Virus record (IMG/VR): IMGVR_UViG_3300017950_000024
Span: 1-37,782 of that record
Source of the DNA: a virus
DNA length: 37,782 nt
Strand: one strand, 5' to 3'
The notes below the pieces were generated by a model. The model did not search any database, was not told the DNA's origin, and saw only the letters and a program-made list of their open reading frames with translations. This document shows positions 22,101 through 28,796 of the stretch, piece after piece; the stretch's first letter is position 1, and every line of letters begins with the position of its first letter. Position numbers and translations under genes: made by a program.

Positions 22101-25100
22101 GCGTTACGTACTGTCAGAGCAAAACTACGCAGATTGGTTATTTAAAACAAGTTTTATTAAAGCAAAACACAATGTTGGCGAGCTAAGAGAAAAAACAACA
22201 TTCCAAAATGACAACTTGCCTAGCTTTGAAGAATATGTTAATGAAGTAAAACCTTATAAAACTAAAATTAGAGAATATCTATCGGCCTATGATAAACTTG
22301 ATAATACACAAAGTGTATTAACAGACTTTGAATTATCACCGTTTTATGATCCACAGCGTGGTGAAATAATTTCGCCAACAGTTACAATTAACGATGGTGT
22401 ATTATCAGATATTAATTTTGATGTAAATGTATATCCGCAGAAACACTGGATTGATAACTTTACATACGAAGTAGAAGAAATACTAATTAAAGACGGCGGC
22501 AGCGGCTATACCGAAGTACCTCTAGTAACTATAAGCGGTGGCGGCGGCACAGGTGCAACTGCTCGTGCATTTATTGGTAGTGGCGCTGTTAAGAGTATTG
22601 TAGTTGATAACGGTGGCAATGGTTATACTAGTGTTCCGACAGTTAACATTGAAGGCACACAAGCAGACGGCGGAACACAGCCTAGGTTAAGTGTTGTACT
22701 TGGTAATAAGAAAATTAGAACTTTAAATGTCAAACAAAAATTTGATAGAATAACACCTAATTATGAAATACTAGTTCTCAAGGAGACAGAGACATTTATT
22801 AGTACAGGAACTGAGCTTAGAATTGAATTAAAATATCCAATGGATTTAACACGAGCTAATGTAAGTGTTGTTATAGATGGTGTAGAAGCACTTGACAGTG
22901 AATACTCATACGGTAATCAAGATAGTCTAAATGGATATATTTTACTTGAACAATCTCGTATTGCTGGTACAACTATTACTGTAGAATATAACAAGAGCTA
23001 TGAAATGTTATCAGCTGCTGATAGAATTAATCTAGCATACAATCCAGAAACTGGACAATATGGTAAAGATTTAGGACAGTTGATGGACGGCGTAGATTAC
23101 GGCGGTGTAGAAGTTCGTGGATTTGAGTTTGGAAAAGACTTAGGATATGATTCTCAACCATGGTTTACAACAGAATGGGATTCTTATGATGATAATTTTG
23201 ATGACGAAACGTTTTATACAGACGGCAGTACAACTAAATTCCAGTTAAGCAAACCTCTTGCAGACGGAGAAACATACAACGTCTACGTAAATGGTATAAG
23301 AATTGACGATCCTAACTATGACGGTAGTACAAAAACTTATCTTGCAGACGATGGAATAACTATACTTGCACTAGGTAACCCAAATGCAATAATGAAATCT
23401 GTTACTACTGAAAGTCCTGAATACATTATTGAAACTAATAATAGTGTTACAGAATATTTTATAAAAATAGAAGATGTTGAATCGTGGGAAAGTTTATACG
23501 ACGATACTTGGTATAATCCACCAAGCGATGATGTTGTTGTAGTAATACGCAAGTCAACTTCAGACGGAAGTTTCTTACCAAGTGGAGCAGGATTTGATAC
23601 ACTTATCGAAGGTGGAAATTTACAGTACGGAACTGCTACAGGACTAGATGCAGGTGACATTACAATAGACGGCGACGGATTTGTAACACCAACATCGTCA
23701 AAAGGTCCTGAAGAATTAGTACCCGGACAATTACATGATACTCTAGATATGAAGATATTTGACAGAGTAGCAGACGGCGGTAGTGTAATGTCGACTAGAA
23801 ATTACACTGCTATAGAATCACAAACTGAGTTTGATTTAAATATTTTGCCACATAATATCTTCTCGTTATTTGTAAAAGTAAATGGCAGTATGCTTACTGA
23901 AAATGACTATGAGATTAATTATGCTGATAAAAAAGTTGTACTTAATACAGAATTAAATGTAGGCGATAAAGTTAATATTTCTTCAATGTCAGGCAATGGA
24001 GAAAGAATACTTGATATTGATAATTTTACAGGCGATGGCAATACAAGAACGTTTGTAACAAATAGTGTTTACAGAGAAGAGTTGCAATCCTATATTACTG
24101 TTAATGGATCGATAGCAAAAGTAGCATTATTTGAAACAGATGAAACATATGGAGATAAGCAAGGGTTAGTTGGATTAGAATTTTCAACAGCACCTGACGC
24201 TGATTCGTTTATTTACTATGCGCTATATGACACAAACGAATCTACAATACAACGATATAGTGCAACAGCAGTAAATAGATTTGTAGGCGACGGCAGCACT
24301 ATAGGATTTGAGCTCGCACCAGAGCCTAGTTCAAGATTGCCATTAAGTCATAATGTTGTTGTTAAAGTTGATGACACAATATTATATCCGGGTTATACAC
24401 AACAGTGGTATATTGTTCCTGACAGAGTGTATACCTTAGATAGATCGCAATATACTGGAAGTAGCTTAAATCCAGATGAAGTTGATGTTTATCTAAATGG
24501 AAGTAAGCTAAAATTCTTAATAGATTATAACTGGGATTTTGCTAATACTCAAGTTGTGTTGTTTGACAACGTAGGCGAAACTGGAGACGATTTAGAAGTA
24601 GTTGTACCGTCGACAGCAGAGTATGCATTTTCTAAGAATACTAGAATAGGATTATCTCAGGTAACTGGTACTTTTGAGGTTGGAGAAACTGTAACAATTG
24701 GCTATCCTGATAGTACACAGTTTACAGCAACAGTTAAATCTTATAGTACTAATTTATTAACGGTTATTGGCACCATTCCTGGATTACAATCATTAGTTAA
24801 TAGCGACGATACTATTCCAATTGAAGGATTAACAAGTAATGCATCAACAAACGTTGTGTTAGATGTTGACTTAATCGAAGCTGGTGATAACTTAGTTCTT
24901 AATGATGTTCCTGCAATAGGTGCAAATATTGATGTATTTACATTTACTAGACATGAATTGCAAGATATCCAAATGGAAACTAAAACTAATGTTTCTAGAA
25001 GTTTGCTAACTATTGGAAGTGACGACTATTATGATGCTCATAGACGAGGTAAAGGTTTAATTGAACTAAGAGAACCTGCCGTTGACGCTGCATATGTTTG

Positions 25101-25986
25101 GGTAGTTCTAAACGGTACATTGCTAACAGCTAACAGAGACTATAAACTAGTTAAACTTGATAGTTATGTACAAATAACTCGTCCGTTAACAACTGAAGAT
25201 GTGATACAAGTAATACACTTTGCTGCACCTAAATCTAACGTGAAATTTGGATTTAGAATGTTCAAAGATATGCTAAACAGAACTCACTACAAGCGTCTAA
25301 ACAAAAATAATGTTTATACTCTTGCACAAGACTTAAATATAACGGATAAACAAATTGTACTTGCAGATGCAACAAATATTACTATTCCTGATGTAGATGC
25401 AAATAACCCAGGTGTACTATTCATTGAAGGTGAGCGCATCGAATACTTCCAAGTAGACGGTAATACACTTTCACAATTACGTAGAGGTACACTAGGTACT
25501 GGTGCTCGAACAGTTTACAGTGAAGGAACCGAGCTTATGGACCAAAGTGATAAAGAAACTGTTCCTTACAAGGATCAAATGGTTTCTTTAATTGCACTTG
25601 AAGACGAATCTACAAAGATTGTACTTGATTGGCTTCCAACAAAAGGAGTAAATGAATTTGAACTCTTTGTAGGCGGTCGTAGACTACGTAAAAATGCAAT
25701 ATCTGCATACCAATTCCAGGAAGTTGATGCAGACGGAAACTTAGTTACTAGCCTAATTGATAAAGAAAGTCCAGAAGGCGACATTACTTTAGCTCCAGAA
25801 TTTACTCTTACTATAGATAATGACACTGCTATAGTAGAACTTGCAGAAATACCTGCAACAAATAGTAGAATATTAATAGTAAGAAAAGTAGGAAAAACAT
25901 GGCAAAAGCCAGGTGAGCAGTTAAGATACTCCGATGATCCAGTAGCACAATTCATCCGCGGAGCAACAACTGACTTACCCGAATAA
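10186..25986 (+). CDS. Giant modular virion structural protein (5266 residues), putative baseplate-periphery/fibre-attachment protein
   Basis: A single uninterrupted frame of 5266 codons has its ATG overlapping the gp6 stop and a GGAGG site at 10169-10173. The N-terminus (~1-170) contains FLPKFFRTDANKKFLQSTLDQL and a Trp/Tyr-rich patch (SWNANINWDTF, REYYWLPYG). Visible modules are: four CBM5/12-like units (Y..G..V.Y....Y...W) near residues 1430, 1688, 2182 and 3044; FG-GAP-like propeller blades near 2085-2175 and 3118-3360 (KFGDSVTMSPDGKYIVVGAP, GFGTRVAVSNNGNLIAVSAP); NGG-GY repeats near 3751, 3790, 4098 and 4135; at least seven VNG beta-sandwich units near 693, 919, 4225, 4362, 4558, 4765 and 4969; and an end module (IEYFQVDGNTLSQLRRGTLG near 5080). 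No signal peptide or membrane segment was noticed. It takes the place of T4 genes 7-11. Very large structural proteins occur in marine T4-like phages; the exact role here is inferred. It may bind surface glycans. Confidence 0.8.
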   Translation: MAYNDEQNEYPLPADGKTSRKSEKFLPKFFRTDANKKFLQSTLDQLTQPGVAEKLNGYYGRTISKAFNADDNYVGDVSTQRENYQFEPVTLIKDDLDNVTFYKDYNDYLNQIKSFGGRIDNQEVLNGQEYYSWNANINWDTFTNFREYYWLPYGPQTIRIAGQSRGVQSTIAVKLINNVDNNTYSFSTDELVNNPTLVLYKGQTYTFDITAPGNPLTFKTKRTLDESFNYNSGISAQSVEKGTITITVRNDTPEVLYYVAENDINNSGLIQIKDIEENTEIDVEREVIGKTSYTTKDGLSLSNGMKISFAGLVTPEIYSDGDFYVEGVGTSIRLVREADLEIPGAYSENKDLPFDTNAFDRLPFANANGYPATKDYIVINRGSLDKNMWSRYNRWFHKDVIQASAAANGQTINVDQAQRATRPIIEFNADLKLMNFGTANKTNVDLIDTFTKDIFSTIEGSIGYNIDGINLVDGMRVLFTAEEDIREAGKIFKIKFITHKGRRQISLIEEDDSAPQLHETVLALNGETYQGRMFWYDGETWKLTQEKNTTNQQPLFELFDADGVSYADYDNSTFQGNMIFSYATGTGTVDEQLGFPLSYRSIENIGDVVFNFDLLRRSFTYTNNNLETVTLGTDNGFLHKHINREEFVNVNGWTQANIQSTQRVLRQYVTVRNQTDYPIDVYNNSADLTDLNIRVTVNNDFKFEGTDFEVVTVGTTAVVRFNSALKIDDIVVLKTRSSATKNENGVYELPGNLERNPLNNDISAFTLGEVNEHVSTIVQEADNFFGAFPGAGNLRDLANPSQYGRKFLQHTGPINLSLYHITDKSANIIKSIDFARREYAKFKRLFLQTATELGFDGTPKAHVDLIFKELNKNKNSSLPFYFSDMVPTGGARSITYNGIPNNKFYALNEIFDITSPNVKAVTVYVNDEQIVYGRDYTFNADGFCEIELSLTEDDVIQIFEYENTDGSYVPPTPTKLGMYPKFIPYKFVDSTYNTPTEVIQGHDGSITRAYGDYRDDLLLEFEKRIFNNLNVNYDTNVIDIHSFVPGANRNTTVTKQEIDSVMLKDFASWLSAVGDVDYTGFSFYDRENRFTYNYGSMNSPTGEKLPGYWRAIYKQAFDTDRPHTHPWEMLGFSIMPDWWEEKYGPAPYTSNNLLMWEDLEKGIIAQPGVVNVILDTYKRPELTSHIPVDTQGNLLSPLDSGYAKNYVNRLTRSTFVFGDEAPVETAWRRSSEYAFSLFKAWALIQPAKIIGLGFDRLRVQRNIADQIVYSETGKRIKLTDLVFPNNSTVETRTRTYTSGFINFIANYLASNILVNYQDYQDNINRISNQMAFKIGGFTDKSKFNLILDSRTPLSQGNVFVPDENYEVILQTSSPVELVTYSGVVIEKSASGYIIRGYDSTTPSFKYYNYESNEKDPTVNVGGISDNYIEWDDNKRYIEGVIVRYDGQFYRTKLAHTSSQAFDATKFARLPFLPEVGGKSAVFRTQFDRVFIQELPYGTLLRTTQEVVDFLIGYGEYLKDQGFVFDNFNNELSSVENWKLSAKEFMFWTLQNWEAGALITLSPSAQKIQFKRENAVVDNVFDTFYDYGLVKADGSKLKQEFCNIFRQDDNTFVLSLKNTADGIYALKLPLVQTEHVVLLDNQTEFKDVIYDPEAGYRQERIRVLGYRTADWSGGLNIPGFIYDQAQVFEWTPYKDYAIGDVVKYKEFYYTATTKVSGSQDFESSKWYRLAEKPTPGLIPNLEYKTNQFADFYDLDTDNFDVGQQEIAQHLIGYQKRDYLANIINDDVSQYKFYQGMIQDKGTKNALTKLFDALGAADKESLEFYEEWAIRVGRYGAADGFDEVEYILNEEEMVVSPQPVLLSNEITGDETDLVYRILPNDVYVKSSHYDHKPFPTKYISDTPIKTAGYVRESDVQFTVTNKEDILNLDIALVAEGDYIWVTFEGQEWNIYKHADTLYTVKSVAPAEDNQIEVVFDKIHNFVVGDYIGIKDVVDLDGFYEVLSANLNRVTVELKEDGVLGTEETELSGVVSTIKTNRVAKLEDANKYAETDINEDELIWIDSVDSDNKWAVLKASNAYNFDEDIHNPNSSNTFGDSLATNTDNTFIAVGDPTDGEGKVHIYKREQDGSTVYGTLQPHQTLEPIANFDNGASKFGDSVTMSPDGKYIVVGAPEATYVKSAFKDNFDFSTDYKLGTIVKYNGGLYKSRRRVFGRTDNVEFGSFDSVSRWRSELYKQYNNYLDFPVITTGDYPLTDITTDHILVRAPADAYEGSNVGDRIYFEWNDITNAYIDNKGIEIVGLSMGNPVTLTTNRDHGLVDGDQVILTDFPNDNLTFRSDLYDNSDINTPFDTIEQQGVKGFEGFTYYVKKTLDQQIELYRDAELVTRVNGTIGFTGEPIGASGANLNLGDGSVQGVIRKINFPFNKKQSEITKEFLTETTHTIRRKVEELFYIIDPVNVPNMPVTITTTGNVPTSNIVVGNIIGQANNTVFGTVNKINGNEIEVINVSGIFKTQGNLINRSALTSTDWIDLGPSTVPTNIDALIQTGARVTTETGNATVTYIRKDLGRLIIYANDKNGVFEETGQLYIDDQFFVGDYVRPLHDEVDRSDVVGGYWEIATDNSYIPGDITSDNAYGLVISDIKNGYNPNTFSNPNPTWKESSARLPYKSSVQNALENPVEVLSGVDKQFQKEVDLIRVLSHKSQGIAGDVNEVDIFDNRWVIRLPKNVSDKSSTDSTLAVGIYLNDIRNADGSIIDLSDRGFGNDPYSIINRVDLPVDLWDGYIDYDLTVELDLQPGDTVREGVTGATATVVYYQRDLDKCRIYVKDVAGTFTFGSRYISGVAPESMFLYKQVGANLSRVGTTESRQLADSDIGKLAVFTHTENLEIPPKLSYAVTSQTDEIADYETKFITGIEYQTWIEEYKPGLPRNPLAPSRENNDWAEVNNIPINVGRDASTFVREGAFFVYEHNTETGNYDLVNGYILPNREDNRKLASEVKLINNGDFYRLVLNSSENHINDTDAAGGAGRVYFVVHGNNQFGEYDWQLGKNQNFKGVYSNTDIYYEGQVVIYNDVFYKALTNLSNEEFDRSKWQLLSEHIDFVGYLPNTSGYVIPGDDSSIVDLNTSTFGRTFDISKQGTVLATIAEYSSGNKLVIYTLKDNHFEYKTEFTAPEDSRGFGTRVAVSNNGNLIAVSAPETYAENILQGKVYVYKNTNGTFRLHQTLESPNKELAEGFGFRIDFDDNQLIVSGSTSDIVLETTFDRFLNRDSNSQDRFNSTYVNDPQRELSVGQTTFDNGFTNYVSSIEDSGIIYLYENVNDSLIFGQRLKYNNFNVNEFGKNAIVQDNTILIGLPTLDGGKVAVYIKEPNAKVWTVHREPVIPVDVSKMRGSFIYDTNKNLMLSRLDIIDPVLGKIAGIAEQEISYKTYFDPANYNIGNASTKEALTVWAQDNVGKLWWDLSTVKFVDYHQGDVTYSNNIWGNLAQGASVDVYEWVESRVIPSQWDANSITNRGVANGYSGQTKYSDTKYVEKDIYDNISQSFSKRYYFWVKDTRIVPNVENRNKTAFDIANIIRDPEGQQLRFVTLLGNDRFVLYNTNKLTSENNVAVNFRYWTIDNQDNNIHTEYQIITDGLDTSRPKKIIEDKWFDSLVGADKYHRDVPDATLSVKQKYGNQLKPRQSWFVNRQEALKQFIERVNRVLADELAVDNLNITKLFENDPMPSELSGLYDTAIDTEEELRLVGTVRATQAVLEPVVVDGTVESVTIVNGGRGYRLPPKIEIEGTGEDLELRANVNIIGAITSVDVVNGGTNYQDTLTLAVRPLSVLVRADSTLIGAWAIYAWDVTTRTWNKSNQQYYNVADYWNYKDWYAEGYSSLTSVDFLIDDYYQLNIIDDAIGDIVKISDVGAGGWILLEKIVNVDTPDYSTGYKTVGRENGTIEFLDKLYTQVGGDTELRKILETIRDDLFVDELANEYNQLFFASLRYVLSEQNYADWLFKTSFIKAKHNVGELREKTTFQNDNLPSFEEYVNEVKPYKTKIREYLSAYDKLDNTQSVLTDFELSPFYDPQRGEIISPTVTINDGVLSDINFDVNVYPQKHWIDNFTYEVEEILIKDGGSGYTEVPLVTISGGGGTGATARAFIGSGAVKSIVVDNGGNGYTSVPTVNIEGTQADGGTQPRLSVVLGNKKIRTLNVKQKFDRITPNYEILVLKETETFISTGTELRIELKYPMDLTRANVSVVIDGVEALDSEYSYGNQDSLNGYILLEQSRIAGTTITVEYNKSYEMLSAADRINLAYNPETGQYGKDLGQLMDGVDYGGVEVRGFEFGKDLGYDSQPWFTTEWDSYDDNFDDETFYTDGSTTKFQLSKPLADGETYNVYVNGIRIDDPNYDGSTKTYLADDGITILALGNPNAIMKSVTTESPEYIIETNNSVTEYFIKIEDVESWESLYDDTWYNPPSDDVVVVIRKSTSDGSFLPSGAGFDTLIEGGNLQYGTATGLDAGDITIDGDGFVTPTSSKGPEELVPGQLHDTLDMKIFDRVADGGSVMSTRNYTAIESQTEFDLNILPHNIFSLFVKVNGSMLTENDYEINYADKKVVLNTELNVGDKVNISSMSGNGERILDIDNFTGDGNTRTFVTNSVYREELQSYITVNGSIAKVALFETDETYGDKQGLVGLEFSTAPDADSFIYYALYDTNESTIQRYSATAVNRFVGDGSTIGFELAPEPSSRLPLSHNVVVKVDDTILYPGYTQQWYIVPDRVYTLDRSQYTGSSLNPDEVDVYLNGSKLKFLIDYNWDFANTQVVLFDNVGETGDDLEVVVPSTAEYAFSKNTRIGLSQVTGTFEVGETVTIGYPDSTQFTATVKSYSTNLLTVIGTIPGLQSLVNSDDTIPIEGLTSNASTNVVLDVDLIEAGDNLVLNDVPAIGANIDVFTFTRHELQDIQMETKTNVSRSLLTIGSDDYYDAHRRGKGLIELREPAVDAAYVWVVLNGTLLTANRDYKLVKLDSYVQITRPLTTEDVIQVIHFAAPKSNVKFGFRMFKDMLNRTHYKRLNKNNVYTLAQDLNITDKQIVLADATNITIPDVDANNPGVLFIEGERIEYFQVDGNTLSQLRRGTLGTGARTVYSEGTELMDQSDKETVPYKDQMVSLIALEDESTKIVLDWLPTKGVNEFELFVGGRRLRKNAISAYQFQEVDADGNLVTSLIDKESPEGDITLAPEFTLTIDNDTAIVELAEIPATNSRILIVRKVGKTWQKPGEQLRYSDDPVAQFIRGATTDLPE

Positions 25987-25990
25987 ATAC
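25982..25990 (+). promoter_or_regulatory. Late promoter box (AATAAATAC) before the fibre cluster
   Basis: The AATAAATAC box overlaps the stop codon of the giant gene and lies 17 bases before the next ATG. It is the same core as at 6652, 31069 and (minus strand) 35557. It would uncouple transcription of the fibre genes from the 15.8-kb gene upstream. The leader would be very short. Confidence 0.5.
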
Positions 25991-26007
25991 ACTAGCAGGA
26001 AGATAAA

Positions 26008-26625
26008 ATGACAGATACATTTAAAGATTTAAACGGAGTACTACTCCAAGGACATATTAAAATCAGTGATCCTGAGAGTGGTGAAGTTCTTATTGACAAA
26101 CGCAATGCTATTCATTATGAAAATATGAGTATAGCACTTGCTGAGTCTTTGGCAAACGCAGGACAAGGTCCAATATATAAAATGGCGTTTGGCAACGGCG
26201 GCACATCAGTTGACCCAACTGGTATTATTACTTACTTAACTCCAAACAGCACTGGCACAAACGCAAGTTTGTATAATGAAACGTTTGATAAAGTAGTAGA
26301 TGATCAAGCAAGCAATAATACAGATCCAGTAAGAAATAAAATAGAAACAAGACACGTAAGTGGTACAAACTACACAGATATACTTGTAAGTTGTTTGCTA
26401 GATTACGGCGAACCTAGCGGACAAGATGCATTTGATACTGCTACAAATACAGAAAATCTTTATGTATTTGACGAACTAGGACTAGTAAGTGCAGGTGCAA
26501 ACGGCACCAACGGTAGACTATTAACACATGTTATCTTCCATCCTGTACAAAAGTCGCTTAACAGACTTATACAAATTGACTATACTGTAAGAGTTCAAAG
26601 TTTAACCGGATTTAATGAGGGATAA
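26008..26625 (+). CDS. Putative virion structural protein of unknown function
   Basis: This is a 205-residue soluble protein with no cysteine-rich or catalytic motif I can see. It begins with FKDLNGVLLQGHIKISDPES and includes KMAFGNGGTSVDPTG, then an Asn/Thr-rich middle, and ends with a beta-rich section (LLTHVIFHPVQKSLNRLIQI). The layout suggests a small beta-sandwich tail protein. Start: ATG at 26008, preceded by AGGAAG. It leads the fibre cluster behind a late-promoter-like box and lies 2 bases from the first fibre gene. It may be a fibre connector or baseplate decoration protein; this is inferred from position only. Confidence 0.6.
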   Translation: MTDTFKDLNGVLLQGHIKISDPESGEVLIDKRNAIHYENMSIALAESLANAGQGPIYKMAFGNGGTSVDPTGIITYLTPNSTGTNASLYNETFDKVVDDQASNNTDPVRNKIETRHVSGTNYTDILVSCLLDYGEPSGQDAFDTATNTENLYVFDELGLVSAGANGTNGRLLTHVIFHPVQKSLNRLIQIDYTVRVQSLTGFNEG

Positions 26626-26627
26626 CA

Positions 26628-28796
26628 ATGGCATATACTATTAGATTTTCAGATTTCGTAAACAAAGGTAGTATTGTTATTGAAGATAACACTATTAACC
26701 AAGAAACTTCATTGAACCTTCCGGGAAGAAATACTACTGCATACGGATCAAGTATTGCAGAGAATTTTTTACATATATTAGAAAATTTTGCTAATTCGGT
26801 TCAACCATCAAATCCAGTTGAAGGACAATTATGGTATGACAATACACCAGGTGTTGACCAACTTAAACTATGGGACGGCACTACTTGGGTAGCAGCAGGC
26901 GGCTTAAAGAAAGCAAATTTAGCACCAGATGCATCGAATTCAGTCATTGGTGATTTATGGGTAGATACAGATAATCAACAACTATACCTGTTTGCAGGAT
27001 CTGGTTGGGTATTAGTTGGCCCAGAATTTTCAGAAGGTTTAGTTACTGGTAGTAGACCAGGACAGGTTACAGCCGTTGATAATAATGATTATAATGTTGT
27101 GTTTATAGAAGTAAAGGGCAAGCCAGTTGCTATTGTATCTGGTGAAGCATTTAGTCCTAAAGCAACAATCGAAGGGTTTGAAAATGGTATTCGCCCTGGT
27201 ATTAACTTATCAAACACAAATTTAGAAGGTGACGGTATACCTCAATTTAATGGTATTTCAGAAAAATCGTTAAATTTAGTTATTCCTGGTGTAACATCTG
27301 CAACAGATACACTTGTTACTGCTACAAATGTTATGCGTAAAGATGCAGAAAATATTGCTAACTTTCCTTTAAAAATTAAAAATGCAGGCGGTGTTAACGT
27401 AGGCATTAGTAATGAATTAAAATTACAAGTTGACGGTAATGCAGGTGTAATACAACATGATATAAGCGGTTCTAATTTGCAAATTAGAATGAATAATGCA
27501 GGTACTACAAGTACTGTAATTACTATCGATAGTACAGAAAAAGTTGGTATTAGAAATCCAAGCCCTCAACACGAATTAGATGTTAGAGGTGTAATAAACA
27601 CAAACGAACAACTTCGTGTTACTAGTTTAACAGACAGTCAAGGCGTAAGTAGTGGTAGTATTGTAACAAGCGGCGGAGCAGGAATTGCTAAAAATTTATA
27701 TGTAGGCGGCCTTGCCGACATAGACGGACCGATTATTGTTGGTAAACCTAATCTTATTAATCCAGATACTGGATCTGTAAACCCTGTTTCGGCAGCAATA
27801 CTTCCAGATTCAAATAATTTAAGAGCAATTGGACAACCTGATAAAGTGTTTAGTGCTGTATATTCTACAGAATTTATAGGTAGTTTACGAGGCGATGTAC
27901 AAGGTAACGTATCAGGACGTTCTGGTTTGGCAAATAGGTTGTCATCTCCGACAGTATTTCAGGTAACAGGAGATATTACTGCTAATAATATCGAATTTGA
28001 CGGACAACAAGGTACAGTAACCTTCAATACAACTATTACTAACAACTTTATTGCTAATAAACCAGCTACAATTGGCAGTGGCGATAATGCTCAGCCTGTG
28101 TCCTCAGAAGCTGATGACGAATTTTTGGTTAATAAATCAACTGGTATTTTTAGAATGCCAAGAGACAGAATACTCGGAAGTATTACAGCAATTGTTCCAG
28201 TAGGTACTATTATTCCGTATGCTGGAATAATAAATGATGTTGATATACCTTTACCGAGCGGTTGGTTAGTATGTGACGGCTCAAACTATTTAATATCTGC
28301 TTATCAATCATTATTTCAAAGAATTAAGTATTCGTTTAAACCTAAAGGACAAGTTGATCAAGATGAAGGTGTTGCAGATCAATTCTTTGCTGTACCTGAT
28401 ATGAGAGGAAGATTTCCTCTAGGTAATGACAGTATGGGACGTAGAGGATCAGCAAACGTAACAACTCCGCCAGCAGCTGATGTGCATGGTGGACAAAGTG
28501 GTACTGAACAAGTAATTTTAACAAAAGAACAGTTACCAGAACACGAACACGATATGGTTAACGATAGAAATGACGCAAGCGGCTCGCAGTTCTATGCAGT
28601 AAGTACTACACCAAACGTGGAAAATCTAAATAGGGGTCATACACTAGCAGTTGACGACTTAGTTGGTACTGGATCAGGAGCACTTTATGAAGGAACTGGC
28701 GGAATATTAGCAGATACTACTATAGGACAACCGATTGAAGTACTAAACCCGTTTTTAACACTTAACTACTTAATTTACGCAGGAGAAGAGGGCTAA
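26628..28796 (+). CDS. Tail fibre protein A with C-terminal phage tail collar domain (gp12-like)
   Basis: This is a 722-residue fibre. Its N-terminal ~300 residues are homologous to those of the next two genes: LPGRNTTAYGSSIAENFLHI, LENFAN, GQLWYDNTPG and GDLWVDTDNQQLYLF. The middle has fibre-shaft features (NLRAIGQPDKVFSAVYSTEF). Residues ~524-605 are a phage tail collar domain (GTIIPYAGI, LPSGWLVCDGSNY, FAVPDMRGRFPLGND), as in T4 short tail fibre gp12. A His-x-His motif (LPEHEHDM, His639 and His641) matches the metal-binding motif of gp12-type tips. It is probably a receptor-binding fibre. The start has GAGGG upstream; the stop overlaps the next ATG. Its position matches that of gene 12 in T4. 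Confidence 0.8.
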   Translation: MAYTIRFSDFVNKGSIVIEDNTINQETSLNLPGRNTTAYGSSIAENFLHILENFANSVQPSNPVEGQLWYDNTPGVDQLKLWDGTTWVAAGGLKKANLAPDASNSVIGDLWVDTDNQQLYLFAGSGWVLVGPEFSEGLVTGSRPGQVTAVDNNDYNVVFIEVKGKPVAIVSGEAFSPKATIEGFENGIRPGINLSNTNLEGDGIPQFNGISEKSLNLVIPGVTSATDTLVTATNVMRKDAENIANFPLKIKNAGGVNVGISNELKLQVDGNAGVIQHDISGSNLQIRMNNAGTTSTVITIDSTEKVGIRNPSPQHELDVRGVINTNEQLRVTSLTDSQGVSSGSIVTSGGAGIAKNLYVGGLADIDGPIIVGKPNLINPDTGSVNPVSAAILPDSNNLRAIGQPDKVFSAVYSTEFIGSLRGDVQGNVSGRSGLANRLSSPTVFQVTGDITANNIEFDGQQGTVTFNTTITNNFIANKPATIGSGDNAQPVSSEADDEFLVNKSTGIFRMPRDRILGSITAIVPVGTIIPYAGIINDVDIPLPSGWLVCDGSNYLISAYQSLFQRIKYSFKPKGQVDQDEGVADQFFAVPDMRGRFPLGNDSMGRRGSANVTTPPAADVHGGQSGTEQVILTKEQLPEHEHDMVNDRNDASGSQFYAVSTTPNVENLNRGHTLAVDDLVGTGSGALYEGTGGILADTTIGQPIEVLNPFLTLNYLIYAGEEG

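Noticed and set aside
25575-25955. A 126-codon minus-strand frame inside the end of the giant gene
   Set aside because: It is fully antisense to a conserved-looking tail module and has no ribosome-binding site or known motif.
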